From: Microlunatus elymi
Lineage (GTDB): Bacteria; Actinomycetota; Actinomycetes; Propionibacteriales; Propionibacteriaceae
DNA length: 64,000 nt
Reading direction: 5' to 3'
Assembly: GCF_007362775.1 (NCBI RefSeq)
Contig: NZ_CP041692.1
Coordinates: 3,348,001-3,412,000, forward strand
Under the pieces are notes generated by a model. The model worked only from the letters and a program-made list of their open reading frames with translations, was not told the DNA's origin and searched no databases. The first letter of the stretch is position 1, and every line of letters starts with the position of its first letter. The translations under genes and the position numbers were made by a program. Positions 10,989-20,642 of this stretch are shown here, piece after piece.

Positions 10989-11602
10989 AACAGGAGCCCG
11001 GCGATGACCGCGTCCACGGTGCGTTCGGCGGCGGGCCAGAGCTGATCATGCGGACGGCCGCGAAGCGGGCCGTGCAGTGCCAGCAGCGCGAAGCCGTGCA
11101 CCGCCGACCAACAGGGCCATTCGGCCCCTTCTCGCTCGGTCTCGGCGAGGTCGCCACTGGCCACCAGTGCGTCCAGCGCGGAGACCAGCATGGTCAGGGG
11201 TGACGGCAGCGCGTGCCCGCCGGCCGCCGGATCGACTGGCTGGATGTCACCGAAGGCCGTCTCGAACCAGCCCGGCTCGCGCAGCGCGAACTCGATGTAG
11301 CCGAGGCCGACCGCACGCAACCGCTCCCGCGCCGCGACCTTGGTCCGGCCGCCCGACGCGTGGGTGAGCATCCGGGCGACCATCTGCTGCTGGATCTGCT
11401 CGGCGACGGCGCTCAGCAGACTGTCCCGATCGGCGAAATGCCGGTAGGCGGCGTTGGGCGAGACGCCGAGCCGGCGGGTGACCTCACGCATCGCCAGCGC
11501 CGACGGTCCCCCGTTGCGGGTCAATTCGAGGCCGGCCTCCAGCAGCGCCTGGCGCAGGTTGCCGTGATGGTAGCCCTGCCGCTGGGCCCCGGAGCTCGCC
11601 AC
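10985..11602 (-). CDS. TetR family transcriptional regulator
   Basis: 205 residues if started at the GTG at 11602, which has a GGGAGG ribosome site six bases upstream; a longer frame extends through the intergenic promoter and is unlikely. The N-terminal helix-turn-helix reads ALAMREVTRRLGVSPNAAYRHFADRDSLL. The C-terminal half is a ligand-binding helical domain. It diverges from the DUF899 gene, with a strong inverted repeat between them, so it probably represses that gene and itself. Its 3' end overlaps prmC by 4 bases, so prmC may be read from its promoter. Confidence 0.88.
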   Translation of the reverse strand: MASSGAQRQGYHHGNLRQALLEAGLELTRNGGPSALAMREVTRRLGVSPNAAYRHFADRDSLLSAVAEQIQQQMVARMLTHASGGRTKVAARERLRAVGLGYIEFALREPGWFETAFGDIQPVDPAAGGHALPSPLTMLVSALDALVASGDLAETEREGAEWPCWSAVHGFALLALHGPLRGRPHDQLWPAAERTVDAVIAGLLL

Positions 11603-11632
11603 CAGAATCCTCCCGTCCAGGTCGCTCGGCTC

Positions 11633-11689
11633 TTGACAGCCGGCAACCGATGTGTACGGTGTGAACATAACATGTGAACACCGTCCACA
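11633..11689 (+). promoter_or_regulatory. Promoter and TetR-type operator for the DUF899 gene
   Basis: TTGACA (11633-11638), a 16-base spacer and TACGGT (11655-11660) form a recognisable promoter. Over the -10 lies an inverted repeat: TGTGTACGGTGT (11651-11662) and ACACCGTCCACA (11678-11689) match at 11 of 12 positions around a 15-base spacer. Repression by the divergent TetR protein is the natural reading. That is inference from position and symmetry. Confidence 0.65.
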
Positions 11690-11691
11690 TC

Positions 11692-11720
11692 TCGAAGGGC
11701 CCTGAGCTTGTCGAAGGGCC
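11692..11720. repeat. Dispersed 29-bp repeat, copy 1
   Basis: This contains CCCTGAGCTTGTCGAAGGG at 11700-11718, flanked by TCGAAGGG. It is the reverse complement of the copy at 20643-20671 with one mismatch over 29 bases, and its core matches a third copy at 32146-32164. This copy lies in the 5' untranslated region of the DUF899 gene. Confidence 0.8.
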
Positions 11721-11760
11721 AACTCCCTCGTTCATCCCACACTCGTTCAACGGAGACACC

Positions 11761-12471
11761 ATGTCCGACATCCTCACCACCCAGGCCCTGCCCCCGATCG
11801 TCGACACCGAGACCTGGCGGCAGGAGCTCGCCAAACTCCGGATCCGGGAGAAGGCCGCGACTCGCGAACTCGACGCCATTGCGGCGCAGCGGCGTCGGCT
11901 GCCCATGGCCGAGTTGCCCGACTACACCCTGGTCGGCAAGGACGGCCCGGTCCGGCTGGTCGACATCTTCGACGGCCGCTCGCAGTTGATCACCTATCAC
12001 CACATGTGGTCGCCGGGTGCCGAGTGGCAATGCTCCGGCTGCACCGGCTTCACCGCCCAGTTCACCCGGCTCGACTTCCTCGAACCGTACGATGCCCGAT
12101 TCGTCATCGTGACCCAGGGCGCGATCGACGAAGCCCTTGCCTACAAGGAGAAAGTGGGCAACAAGATGGAGTGGTACTCCACCTCCGACAGCCCGTTCGG
12201 TGCCGACGTGGACGCGCCGCCCGGCGGTGGCTTCGGGGTCAACGTGTTCCTCCGCGACGGCGACACCGTCTACCGCACCTGGCACACCAACGGCCGCGGC
12301 ACCGAGCAGCTCAGCCACACGTTCCCGCTGATCGATCTGCTGGTCTGGGGACGGCAGGAGGAGTGGCAGGATTCGCCGGACGGCTGGCCGAAGTCGCCGA
12401 CCTACTCGGGCTGGAGCAGCTCGGAAGACGTCGGCCGCCTGTACGGCCCTTCGGCCGTCGCCCACCAGTGA
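11761..12471 (+). CDS. DUF899 family thioredoxin-like protein
   Basis: 236 residues from the ATG at 11761 (GGAGA ribosome site); an upstream in-frame ATG at 11674 falls inside the operator and is rejected. The family pattern is clear: EKAATRELDAIAAQRRRLPM, the thioredoxin-fold region with SPGAEWQCSGCTGF (a CxxC in place of the usual lone Cys or Ser), and the C-terminal DLLVWGRQEEWQDSP. The biochemical role of DUF899 is not settled. It is co-directional with the SRPBCC gene 7 bases downstream and divergent from TetR. Confidence 0.85.
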   Translation: MSDILTTQALPPIVDTETWRQELAKLRIREKAATRELDAIAAQRRRLPMAELPDYTLVGKDGPVRLVDIFDGRSQLITYHHMWSPGAEWQCSGCTGFTAQFTRLDFLEPYDARFVIVTQGAIDEALAYKEKVGNKMEWYSTSDSPFGADVDAPPGGGFGVNVFLRDGDTVYRTWHTNGRGTEQLSHTFPLIDLLVWGRQEEWQDSPDGWPKSPTYSGWSSSEDVGRLYGPSAVAHQ

Positions 12472-12478
12472 TGCCGAG

Positions 12479-12979
12479 ATGATCATGACCGACGATCAGC
12501 TGATTCGCAGCCGGACGATCCCGGCCGCACCGGATGCCGTGTTCGCCGTGCTGCGCGATCCGGCCCGGCATCCCGAGACCGAGCCGACCGACTGGGTGCG
12601 CAGCGCCATCGACCCCCGGCCGATCACCGAGGTCGGGCAGGTGTTCGGGATGAACATGTATGCCCGCCGCGACGGTTTCGACCCCGACTACGTGATGCAC
12701 AACCAGGTGATCGCGTTCGAGGAGCCGACCACGATCGCGTGGCGGCCTGGCCAGTACGGCCCGGACGGCACGCTCGGCTTCGGCGGCTGGAGCTGGCGCT
12801 ACGACCTCACGGCGCAAGGTGACAACTGTGTCGTCACACTGACCTACGACTGGAGCCAGACACCCCAGCAACTGCGCGAACTGTTCGGTCTGCCGCCGTT
12901 CGGCCCGGACTTTCTTGATCAGTCACTGGAGTGCCTGGAGCGCGCCGTCAACGCCGACCGAGTCCGGCAACCGGCCTGA
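12479..12979 (+). CDS. SRPBCC (START/Bet v1-like) family protein
   Basis: 166 residues. The N-terminal RSRTIPAAPDAVFAVLRDPARHPE and the later TTIAWRPG and WSWRYDLTAQGDNCVVTLTYDW follow the SRPBCC/polyketide-cyclase-like pattern of a hydrophobic-ligand cavity. No catalytic residues can be assigned. It begins 7 bases after the DUF899 gene and is probably co-transcribed and controlled by the TetR protein. The ATG at 12485 is an alternative start. Confidence 0.8.
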   Translation: MIMTDDQLIRSRTIPAAPDAVFAVLRDPARHPETEPTDWVRSAIDPRPITEVGQVFGMNMYARRDGFDPDYVMHNQVIAFEEPTTIAWRPGQYGPDGTLGFGGWSWRYDLTAQGDNCVVTLTYDWSQTPQQLRELFGLPPFGPDFLDQSLECLERAVNADRVRQPA

Positions 12980-13013
12980 CGAGGTCGCGGCAGCGGCAAA
13001 CGGCTCGACCGCG

Positions 13014-14078
13014 TCAAACGGACAAACGTTCGGCGGTGTCGGCCTCCTGCAGCGCGGTGACGATCGGATCAAGATCACCGGCGAGAACTTGATCAAGGTT
13101 GTGCGCCTTGTAGCCGATCCGGTGATCGGCGATCCGGTTCTCCGGGAAGTTGTAGGTGCGGACGCGTTCGGAGCGATCGACCGTCCGCACCTGCGATTTG
13201 CGGGCCGCCGACGCTGCGTCCGCCTGCTCCTCCTCGGCCCGGGCGATCAGCCGGGCGCGGAGCATCCGCATCGCCTGTTCCTTGTTCTGCAGTTGGGATC
13301 TCTCGTTCTGGCAGGACACCACGATCCCGGTCGGCAGATGGGTGATCCGGACCGCTGAGTCGGTGGTGTTGACTCCCTGGCCACCCGGTCCGGACGATCG
13401 GTAGACGTCGATCCGAAGATCATTTTCATCGATCTCGACCTCGGCCTCGGCCACCTCCGGCATTACCAGCACGCCGGCCGCGGAGGTGTGCACCCGGCCC
13501 TGGGACTCGGTCACCGGCACCCGCTGCACCCGATGCACGCCGCCCTCGAACTTGAGCACCCCGTACGGCATCGTGTCCGGTGCGCCGGCCGAGGCCGCCT
13601 TCACCGCGACGGTGATCGACTTGTAGCCACCAAGATCGGTCTCCTGGACGTCCAGCACCTCGAGCTTCCAGCCGCGGTGCTCGGCGAATCTGCCGTACAT
13701 CTTGAACAGGTCGGCCGCGAACAGCGCCGACTCCTCGCCGCCTTCGCCGGACTTGATCTCCATGATCGCGTCGCTGGAGTCGTTCGGGTCACGGGGTGCG
13801 AGCAGCCGGGTCAGCCGTTCGGTCGCCTGCTCCAGTTCGGTCGACAGCTGCTCGGCCTCGGCCGCGAAACTCTCGTCGTCGTCGGCGAGCTCCTGCGCGG
13901 CAGCAAGATCGTCCTTGAGTTGGTCGTAGTGATCGAGCGCCTTCACGATCCCGGACAGTTCGGCGTAGCGGCGGCCGATCCTGCGTACCTTGCCCTGATC
14001 GGCGTGGGTGGCCGGGTCGGCCATCTCCGCCTCCAGCCGCGCGAACTCCTCTCGCAGCGGTGCCGCCGACTCGAACAT
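13014..14078 (-). CDS. prfA: Peptide chain release factor 1
   Basis: 354 residues. The stop-codon recognition tripeptide PVT is at about residues 188-190 and the catalytic GGQ at 232-234 ([17 protein letters not shown]). RF1 reads UAA and UAG and is the substrate of PrmC. It lies downstream of rpmE on the same strand. The convergent SRPBCC gene ends only 34 bases away, and no terminator hairpin is visible between them. Confidence 0.97.
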   Translation of the reverse strand: MFESAAPLREEFARLEAEMADPATHADQGKVRRIGRRYAELSGIVKALDHYDQLKDDLAAAQELADDDESFAAEAEQLSTELEQATERLTRLLAPRDPNDSSDAIMEIKSGEGGEESALFAADLFKMYGRFAEHRGWKLEVLDVQETDLGGYKSITVAVKAASAGAPDTMPYGVLKFEGGVHRVQRVPVTESQGRVHTSAAGVLVMPEVAEAEVEIDENDLRIDVYRSSGPGGQGVNTTDSAVRITHLPTGIVVSCQNERSQLQNKEQAMRMLRARLIARAEEEQADAASAARKSQVRTVDRSERVRTYNFPENRIADHRIGYKAHNLDQVLAGDLDPIVTALQEADTAERLSV

Positions 14079-14128
14079 GCTGTCTCCTGACTACTTCCGC
14101 CCCGCCGACCGAACTGCTGGCAACAGAA

Positions 14129-14167
14129 ACGCCGGGAACCGGACCTGTCGGTCCTGGCTCCCGGCGT
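14129..14167 (-). terminator. Hairpin terminator after rpmE
   Basis: ACGCCGGGA (14129-14137) pairs with TCCCGGCGT (14159-14167), with an inner GGACC/GGTCC stem. On the minus strand the hairpin is followed by a TTTCTGTT stretch. It fits an intrinsic terminator or attenuator between rpmE and prfA. Confidence 0.6.
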
Positions 14168-14177
14168 CTGAGCGTTG

Positions 14178-14384
14178 CTACTTCTTCTTGCCGTACCGCT
14201 TCTCGAAGCGGGCGACCCGGCCACCGGTGTCGAGGATCTTCTGCTTGCCGGTGTAGAACGGGTGGCAGGCCGAGCAGACCTCGACCCGGAGGCTGCCGCC
14301 GGCGGTCGACTTGGTCTCAAAGGTGTTGCCGCAGCTACACGTCACCTCGGTGGTCGTGTACTCCGGATGGATGCCAGTCTTCAT
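14178..14384 (-). CDS. rpmE: 50S ribosomal protein L31 (zinc-binding type)
   Basis: 68 residues from the ATG at 14384 with a GGGAG ribosome site. Sequence hallmarks are MKTGIHPEY, Cys16, Cys18, Cys37 and Cys40 (CSCG and CSAC, the zinc-binding C+ form), HPFYTGKQK and [12 protein letters not shown]. Zinc-dependent L31 can be swapped for a cysteine-free paralogue under zinc starvation in many actinobacteria. It sits between rho and prfA as usual. Confidence 0.96.
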   Translation of the reverse strand: MKTGIHPEYTTTEVTCSCGNTFETKSTAGGSLRVEVCSACHPFYTGKQKILDTGGRVARFEKRYGKKK

Positions 14385-14527
14385 GTTTCTCCCTCGCTGT
14401 GCGTGCACCGGGTCGCCATGGACGTTGCGACGATCCTGACTGGGTCGTCGACGGGCGTGAACCGGCACCGGCGAACAAGTGTGCCGCATCCCGTAACGCC
14501 ACACCAAACCGGAACATTCCGCCGAGT

Positions 14528-14569
14528 TGTCAGCGTCAGGACGCGTTATAGCGCCTTCTGACGCTGACA
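14528..14569 (-). terminator. Perfect 12-bp hairpin after rho
   Basis: TGTCAGCGTCAG (14528-14539) pairs perfectly with CTGACGCTGACA (14558-14569) around an 18-base loop, 12 bases past the rho stop codon. There is no T-tract, so it may be a weak or Rho-assisted terminator, a processing site or an mRNA-stabilising hairpin. Confidence 0.5.
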
Positions 14570-14580
14570 GGTCGGCTGGG

Positions 14581-16578
14581 TCAGTCGCGTTGGCCGGGCA
14601 TGGTCTTGGTGATGGCGACCAGGAACTCGCTGTTGGTCTGGGTTTTCTTCAGCCGGTCCAACATCATCTCCAGCGCCTGCTGGCCGTCCAGGTTGGACAG
14701 CACCCGGCGCAACTTCCAGATGATGCCGAGCTCCTCGCGGCCCATCAGCAACTCCTCCCGGCGGGTGCTGGAGGCGTCCACGTCGATGGCCGGGAAGATC
14801 CGCTTCTCGGAGTATTCCCGCCGCAGCCGCAGCTCCATGTTGCCGGTGCCCTTGAACTCCTCGAAGATCACCTCGTCCATCTTCGAGCCGGACTCGATCA
14901 GGGCGGTGGCAAGAATGGTCAGCGAACCGCCGTTCTCGATGTTGCGGGCGGCGCCGAAGAACTTCTTCGGCGGGTAGAGCGCAGCCGAGTCGACACCACC
15001 GGAGAGGATCCGCCCTGACGCCGGTGCGGCCAGGTTGTAGGCCCGGCCCAGTCGGGTGATGCCGTCCAGCAGCACGACCACGTCGTGGCCGAGCTCGACC
15101 AGCCGCTTGGCCCGCTCGATCGCCAGCTCGGCGACCGTGGTGTGATCGTCGGCCGGCCGGTCGAAGGTGGAACTGATCACCTCACCGCGAACGGACCGTT
15201 CGAAGTCGGTGACCTCCTCCGGACGCTCGTCCACCAGCACCACCATCAGGTGCGTGTTCGGACTGTTGGTGGTGATCGCGTTGGCGATCGCCTGCATCAC
15301 CATCGTCTTGCCGGCCTTGGCCGGGGCGACGATCAGGCCACGCTGACCCTTGCCGATCGGGGCGACCAGGTCGATCAAACGGCCGGTCAGGTTGTTCGGC
15401 GTGGTCTCCAACCGGTAGCGCTCGTTCGGGTAGAGCGGGGTCAGCTTGTTGAAGTCCGCCCGGCCCTTCGCGGCCTCCGGGTCGGCGTTGTTGACGGTGT
15501 CGATCTTGACCAGCGGGTTGAACTTCTCCCGCCGCTCGCCGTCCGTGGGCTGGCGGATCGCGCCGGTGATCACGTCACCCTTGCGCAGGCCGTACTTCTT
15601 CACCATCGACAGCGACACGTACGCGTCGTTGGATCCGGGCAGGTAGCCGCTGGTCCGGACGAACGCGTAGTTGTCGAGGACGTCGAGGATGCCGGAGGTC
15701 GGCACCAGCACGTCGTCCTCGCTGATCACCGGCTCGGACTCGTAGCGCTCGATGCCGCCGCCACCGCGGTTGTTACGCCGGCCCTGCCGATCGCGACTAC
15801 GCCGGCGACGGCTGCGACGCCCGCCGGACCCGTCGTCGTCCCCGCGGTTGTCGTTGCGATTGTCGCTGCGGTTGTCGTTGCGATTGTCTCCACGGTTGTT
15901 GCGCTGCCGGTTGCCCTGGTCGCGACCCTCGCGGTTCTGCTGATCGCGGCCGTCGCGATTGCCGTCCCGACTGTTGTCGCGGTTGTTGTCGCGGCTCGGC
16001 TCGCGCTGGGTCTGGTCGCCGCGGTTGTCGCGGCCGGACTGGCGACGTTCGGTGTCGCGGGAGTCGCGGCTGACCTGCTCCCGGATTGCCTGCTCCAACT
16101 CGGCCCGGCTGGCCTGGGTCTGCTCGGCGCGAGTCGCCTCGGCCCGGCTGTCCGGCGTCTTCTCGGCACGGCCGCCATCGGCGCGCTCCGGGCGCGATTC
16201 AGTCTCGCGGCGCGATCCGGCCTCGGGGCTCGACTCGGCCCGATCCGTACGCGACGTCGTCCGGTCGGTATCCGGCAGGGTCGGCTGACCGGCCGGCGAC
16301 TCGGCCGCAGCCGGCGACGTCTTGCGGGACCGGTCCGCGTTGGCCCGATCCGAGCTCGGTCGGGTCGCAGCCGACGGTGCCGCAGAAGCACCGGTGCCAC
16401 CCGATTGGGCCGACTTGATCGCCTCGATGAGCTGACCCTTGCGCATCCCACCGGCACCCTTGAGGCCCAGCTGGGACGCGATCTGCTTCAGCTCGGGCAG
16501 GACCAGCGATTCCAGTCCGGTCCCCTTGCGCTTGCGGGAGGCCTGCTGGGTGCCGGTCGCCTCGGCGGTATCTGTCAC
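14581..16578 (-). CDS. rho: Transcription termination factor Rho
   Basis: 665 residues, longer than the 419 of E. coli because of an actinobacterial insert. The N-terminal Rho domain ([17 protein letters not shown]) is followed by a low-complexity Arg/Asp/Asn/Glu-rich stretch at about residues 60-265 (repeated RDNR and DNRND). Then come the RNA-binding cold-shock domain ([30 protein letters not shown]) and the RecA-like motor with PAKAGKT and [16 protein letters not shown]. Such inserts add RNA contacts in Micrococcus and Mycobacterium Rho. It is oriented as thrB-rho-rpmE. Confidence 0.96.
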   Translation of the reverse strand: MTDTAEATGTQQASRKRKGTGLESLVLPELKQIASQLGLKGAGGMRKGQLIEAIKSAQSGGTGASAAPSAATRPSSDRANADRSRKTSPAAAESPAGQPTLPDTDRTTSRTDRAESSPEAGSRRETESRPERADGGRAEKTPDSRAEATRAEQTQASRAELEQAIREQVSRDSRDTERRQSGRDNRGDQTQREPSRDNNRDNSRDGNRDGRDQQNREGRDQGNRQRNNRGDNRNDNRSDNRNDNRGDDDGSGGRRSRRRRSRDRQGRRNNRGGGGIERYESEPVISEDDVLVPTSGILDVLDNYAFVRTSGYLPGSNDAYVSLSMVKKYGLRKGDVITGAIRQPTDGERREKFNPLVKIDTVNNADPEAAKGRADFNKLTPLYPNERYRLETTPNNLTGRLIDLVAPIGKGQRGLIVAPAKAGKTMVMQAIANAITTNSPNTHLMVVLVDERPEEVTDFERSVRGEVISSTFDRPADDHTTVAELAIERAKRLVELGHDVVVLLDGITRLGRAYNLAAPASGRILSGGVDSAALYPPKKFFGAARNIENGGSLTILATALIESGSKMDEVIFEEFKGTGNMELRLRREYSEKRIFPAIDVDASSTRREELLMGREELGIIWKLRRVLSNLDGQQALEMMLDRLKKTQTNSEFLVAITKTMPGQRD

Positions 16579-17144
16579 GTGTTTCCTTTCGGATTCGCCC
16601 GTTTGAGGTACGGGCTGCTATCGGCGGGTTCGATGACCCGCGTTGTGCCTGAAGCCCCGCGTTCCGCCTGGATCCAGGGCGGGAGAACAGGTGTGCGTGC
16701 GGCGGACAGTGCTGGACCATGCGCAGTGGCGTTCGTTCTCTCGTCAGGCAACGATCTGAGCTCCAGGTCTTTCGATCACCGCACCGTACGAGGATTGCGC
16801 GCACGGATGCACGGGTGCAGTCGCCTGCAGCCCTGGTGCGATCGTTCGGCACGGCGGTCGGAAATGATCCGGTGCTCGTACCTGGGGCGCCCGACCTGTG
16901 GGCGCTGACCGACGATCCACGCGTACACCATCGACCCGGCCGCAAGACGTCAGGCGGATTGGCTTGCAGGCGTTTGAGGGAAGAACACCACGGTCGGTCG
17001 GGCTGGACCCGATCAGGCCGGTGCGAGAATCCCCGAGGGTGCTCAAGTGACGGATGAAAGATCCATCGGCATCGCTCAGGCTAGCACGCAGCTCGGACAA
17101 TCCGCTCACCCGCAGTCAATCTTTGCCGAATCCCGACGTCCGGC
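16579..17144 (-). promoter_or_regulatory. Long rho leader region
   Basis: No credible gene was found in these 566 bases between thrB and rho. A TGCTAGCCT element on the minus strand (TAGCCT at 17083-17078) resembles an actinobacterial extended -10. Used as a promoter, it would give a leader of about 490 bases. A hairpin GCGGGT/ACCCGC lies at 16624-16641, close to the start of rho. A long leader would suit Rho autoregulation, which is known in other bacteria; here it is inference. Confidence 0.4.
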
Positions 17145-18089
17145 TCAGGCCTCGTCGCTGTCCGGCCGGCTGATCTTGTCGGCGACGATCCTGGCGCCGG
17201 CCGCCACCTCGAGGCGGAGGCAACGGAATTCGACCGATACCGCCTGCTCGGCGTCAACGAGCTGAGCCTCGGTACCGAGCACCAGCACGGTCGGCCCGGC
17301 GCCGCTGATCACCGCCGGCAGCTGCTGTCCCCGCAGGGTGTCCAGCAGGGCGGCCGACTGCGGCATCGCCGTGGCGCGATACGACTGATGCAGCCAGTCG
17401 GCAGTCGCCTCGAACAACAACTCGGGCGCGGCGGTCAACGCCCGAACCAGCAAACCCGCCCGACCGGCGTTCGCCGCGGCATCGGAATGGGGCACCGACT
17501 TCGGCAACAGCGCTCGGGCCTGCTCTGTTCCCACCGGGGTCGGCGGAATCAGCGCCAGTGCGCCGATGTCGGGGTGCACGCCGGCGACCGACGCTGCGAC
17601 CTGCCGGTCGCCGCCCACCCGGCGATAGGCCAGCACCAGATCGCCGTACAACGCGGCCGCGACGTTGTCGGGATGTCCCTCGATCTCGTCAGCCGGCCCG
17701 AGCCAGTCCGCCGGATCGAACGGTTCGTCGGGCCGGGCCAGTCCGTGCGCCCCGATCAGGCCGGTGACGATCGCCGCCGACGAGGATCCCAGTCCGCGGC
17801 TGCCCGGGATCCGGTTGTGCGCCTCGACGCGTACGCCGGCGGGCTCGACCCCGAGCCGTCTCAAGCCGAACTCGAGACTTCGTACGATGAGGTTCCGGCG
17901 GCCGGTCGGCAGCCGGCCCGCCCCCTCACCGGCGACGACGACCCGGGTGGGTTCGTCGACCACGCTGAAACTGCAGCTGTTGTAGAGATCGAGGGCCAGT
18001 CCCAGACAGTCGAATCCCGGCCCGAGGTTGGCGCTGGTCGCGGGAACCTCGACCTCGACTCGACGTCCAGCAGGCAACACGCTCGGCAT
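17145..18089 (-). CDS. thrB: Homoserine kinase
   Basis: 314 residues, GHMP kinase family. It phosphorylates homoserine for threonine synthesis. The ATP-binding loop is PGSRGLGSSSAAIVTGL, the N-terminal substrate region is VPATSANLGPGFDCLGLAL, and the C-terminal motif is AVISGAGPTVLVL. It starts 3 bases downstream of thrC and ends the hom-thrC-thrB run. Confidence 0.95.
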   Translation of the reverse strand: MPSVLPAGRRVEVEVPATSANLGPGFDCLGLALDLYNSCSFSVVDEPTRVVVAGEGAGRLPTGRRNLIVRSLEFGLRRLGVEPAGVRVEAHNRIPGSRGLGSSSAAIVTGLIGAHGLARPDEPFDPADWLGPADEIEGHPDNVAAALYGDLVLAYRRVGGDRQVAASVAGVHPDIGALALIPPTPVGTEQARALLPKSVPHSDAAANAGRAGLLVRALTAAPELLFEATADWLHQSYRATAMPQSAALLDTLRGQQLPAVISGAGPTVLVLGTEAQLVDAEQAVSVEFRCLRLEVAAGARIVADKISRPDSDEA

Positions 18090-18092
18090 CGG

Positions 18093-19196
18093 TCAGAATC
18101 CGCAGGCCGACGCCACCGCGGACAGATCGGCGGGCACGACGTCCGCGTTGGCGGAGTCGATCGGATCCAGCGCACCGAGCGCAGTGTCGACGTCCTTCAG
18201 GCCGTGACCGGTGACGGTGACACTGATCCGCAGTCCGGCCGGCACCGCGTCTCGTTCCTTCAACGCCAACAGACCGGCCACCCCGGTCGCCGACGCCGGC
18301 TCGACGAAGACGCCCTCCCGCTGGGCCAGGAACGCCTGGGCGGCCATGATCTCGTTGTCGCTGACCGCCGCGAACAGGCCGCCGGACTCGTTCCTGGCCG
18401 CGATCGCCAACTCGGTGGAGGCCGGCCGGCCGATCCGGATCGCGGTCGCGATGGTGTCCGGTTCGGCCACCGGCGCACCGTTGACCAGCGGGGCCGCCCC
18501 GGCCGCCTGGAATCCCCAGATCTTCGGTCGCCCGCTGGTCATGCCCTGCTCGGCGTACTGCCGAAAACCCAGCCAGTACGCCGAGATGTTGCCGCCGTTG
18601 CCGACCGGCAGCACATGGACGTCGGGAGCATCGCCGAAGGCGTCGCAGATCTCGAAGGCGGCGGTCTTCTGCCCCTGCAGCCGGACCGGATTGACCGAGT
18701 TGACCAGCGCCACCGGGTAGTTGTCGGCGACCTGGCGAGCCAGCGCCAGGCAGTCGTCGAAGTTGCCGTCCAGCTGGACGATCCGAGCGCCGTGGATGAC
18801 GGCCTGAGCCAGCTTGCCGGCGGCGATCCGGCCGGCCGGCAGCAACACGATCGGCGTCATGCCGGCGCGGGCGGCGTAGGCCGCGGCCGAAGCGGACGTG
18901 TTGCCGGTGGAAGCACAGATCACCGCAGTCGATCCCTCGGCCAGGGCCTTGGAGACCGCGACCGCCATCCCCCGGTCCTTGAACGACCCGGTCGGGTTGG
19001 CGCCCTCGACCTTCAGCCAGACCTCGCCGTCCAACTCGTCGGACAGCGCGTGCGCGCGGATCAGCGGCGTCGACCCCTCGCCCAGGCTGACCACCGGATC
19101 GTCCTCGGCGATCGGCAGCCAGGGCCGGTAACGGGCGATCACTCCCGACGGCACCTGGTCGGGTGCGGTCTGAGCTCTGGAAACGGCGCTCATCAT
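18093..19196 (-). CDS. thrC: Threonine synthase
   Basis: 367 residues, PLP-dependent fold type II. The Schiff-base lysine is Lys73 in NPTGSFKDRGM. The phosphate cup is seen in STGNTSASAAAYAARAG, and the PLP-ring contacts in PVGNGGNISAYWLGF. It converts O-phosphohomoserine to threonine. The start overlaps hom by 4 bases. Confidence 0.96.
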   Translation of the reverse strand: MMSAVSRAQTAPDQVPSGVIARYRPWLPIAEDDPVVSLGEGSTPLIRAHALSDELDGEVWLKVEGANPTGSFKDRGMAVAVSKALAEGSTAVICASTGNTSASAAAYAARAGMTPIVLLPAGRIAAGKLAQAVIHGARIVQLDGNFDDCLALARQVADNYPVALVNSVNPVRLQGQKTAAFEICDAFGDAPDVHVLPVGNGGNISAYWLGFRQYAEQGMTSGRPKIWGFQAAGAAPLVNGAPVAEPDTIATAIRIGRPASTELAIAARNESGGLFAAVSDNEIMAAQAFLAQREGVFVEPASATGVAGLLALKERDAVPAGLRISVTVTGHGLKDVDTALGALDPIDSANADVVPADLSAVASACGF

Positions 19197-20509
19197 TCCC
19201 CTTCGACTCTCATCACGCTGGTCACCTCGTTGACGACGTCGAGCTCGTGCAGGGCCCGGACGGTCGCGCTGAGGGCGGCATCGGTGGCCCGATGGGTGAC
19301 GATGACCAGCTTGGCGTCCTGTTCGCGGCCCTGCTGCCGGACGGTCTGGATCGACACGTCGCAGTCGGCGAACACCTGCGCGATCCGGGCCAGTACGCCG
19401 GCGACGTCGGCCACGTCCAGCGACAGGTGGTAGCGGGTGATCACCTCACCGATCGGCGAGATCTTACGCTGCGCGTAGCTGGACTCTCCCGGCCCTGCCG
19501 CGCCGCGCAGCCGGTTGCGGCAGACGGTGACCAGGTCGCCGAGCACCGCCGATGCGGTCGGCGCACCGCCGGCGCCAGGGCCGGTGAACATCAGCCGGCC
19601 GGCCGAACGGGACTCGGTGAAGACGGCGTTGTACGGGCCACGGACGGTGGCCAGCGGATGGTCCCGCGGAATCATCGCCGGATGGACCCGGACCGAGACC
19701 GCCCGCTCCCCCTGGCCGTTCGGCTCGGTCAGCGCACAGATCGCCAGCAGCTTCACCACGCAGCCCATCTCCTGGGCCGAGGCGATGTCCCCGGCGGTCA
19801 CCTCGGTGATCCCCTCGCGGTAGACGTCGGCACTGCTGACCCTGCTGTGGAAGGCCAGGCTGGACAGGATCGCCGCCTTCGCTGCGGCGTCGAAACCCTC
19901 GATGTCGGCGGTCGGATCGGCCTCGGCGTAGCCGAGCTCCTGAGCCTCCTCCAGGGTCTCGTCGAAGCCCGAGCCCTCGGTGTCCATCTTGTCCAGGATG
20001 TAGTTGGTGGTGCCGTTGACGATGCCCATCACCGAGGTGATCTCGTCACCGACCAGCGATTCCCGCAGCGGCCGGACGATCGGGATGGCGCCGGCCACCG
20101 CGGCCTCGAAGTAGAGATCGACGCCGGCCTTCTCCGCGGCCTCGTACAGCGTGGTGCCGTCCTCGGCCAGCAGAGCCTTGTTGGCGGTGACCACCGAGGC
20201 GCCGTGCTCCATCGCGGTGATGATCAAGGAACGGGCCGGTTCGATGCCGCCGATCAGCTCGACCACCACGTCCACGTCGTCGCGGCGGACCAGCGAGTCG
20301 GCGTCGTCGGTGAGCAGGCCCTCGTCGATTCCCGGGCGGGACTTGTTCAGCCGGCGCACAGCCACGCCGACCAGTTCCAACGGCCGGCCGACCCGCATCG
20401 CCAGGTCGGCGGCCTGGTCGGTGATCAACGTGACCACCTCCGTACCGACCACACCGCAGCCCAGGACGGCAACACGCAGGGGCTGCTGTTCAGCGGGGGT
20501 GACGTTCAT
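19193..20509 (-). CDS. hom: Homoserine dehydrogenase
   Basis: 438 residues from the ATG at 20509; a longer frame has no family similarity. The N-terminal NAD(P)-binding motif is AVLGCGVVGTEV. The catalytic domain includes GIVNGTTNYILDKM and the aspartate-rich active site ADPTADIEGFDAAAKAAIL. A C-terminal ACT domain (HLSLDVADVAGVLARIAQVFADCDVSIQTV) allows threonine feedback. It is the branch enzyme of Asp-family synthesis, upstream of thrC. Confidence 0.96.
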   Translation of the reverse strand: MNVTPAEQQPLRVAVLGCGVVGTEVVTLITDQAADLAMRVGRPLELVGVAVRRLNKSRPGIDEGLLTDDADSLVRRDDVDVVVELIGGIEPARSLIITAMEHGASVVTANKALLAEDGTTLYEAAEKAGVDLYFEAAVAGAIPIVRPLRESLVGDEITSVMGIVNGTTNYILDKMDTEGSGFDETLEEAQELGYAEADPTADIEGFDAAAKAAILSSLAFHSRVSSADVYREGITEVTAGDIASAQEMGCVVKLLAICALTEPNGQGERAVSVRVHPAMIPRDHPLATVRGPYNAVFTESRSAGRLMFTGPGAGGAPTASAVLGDLVTVCRNRLRGAAGPGESSYAQRKISPIGEVITRYHLSLDVADVAGVLARIAQVFADCDVSIQTVRQQGREQDAKLVIVTHRATDAALSATVRALHELDVVNEVTSVMRVEGE

Positions 20510-20642
20510 GGCTCGTGCCCTCGTCGTTCGGTACGGATGGATGGGGCGCCGCTTTCTGCGGCGATTCACGCCGCCGCGGCCCAAACATTGTTGCCCATGG
20601 CCGGGATGGGCGAAAACTCATCCACGCAATGTGGACAGTTGT

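Noticed and set aside
11674-11760. N-terminal extension of the DUF899 protein
   Set aside because: It would begin inside the operator and translate the dispersed repeat; the ATG at 11761 has a ribosome site and the family start.
17388-19433. 681-codon plus-strand frame opposite thrB and thrC
   Set aside because: Shadow; low-complexity Arg/Gly/Asp composition and no start signal.
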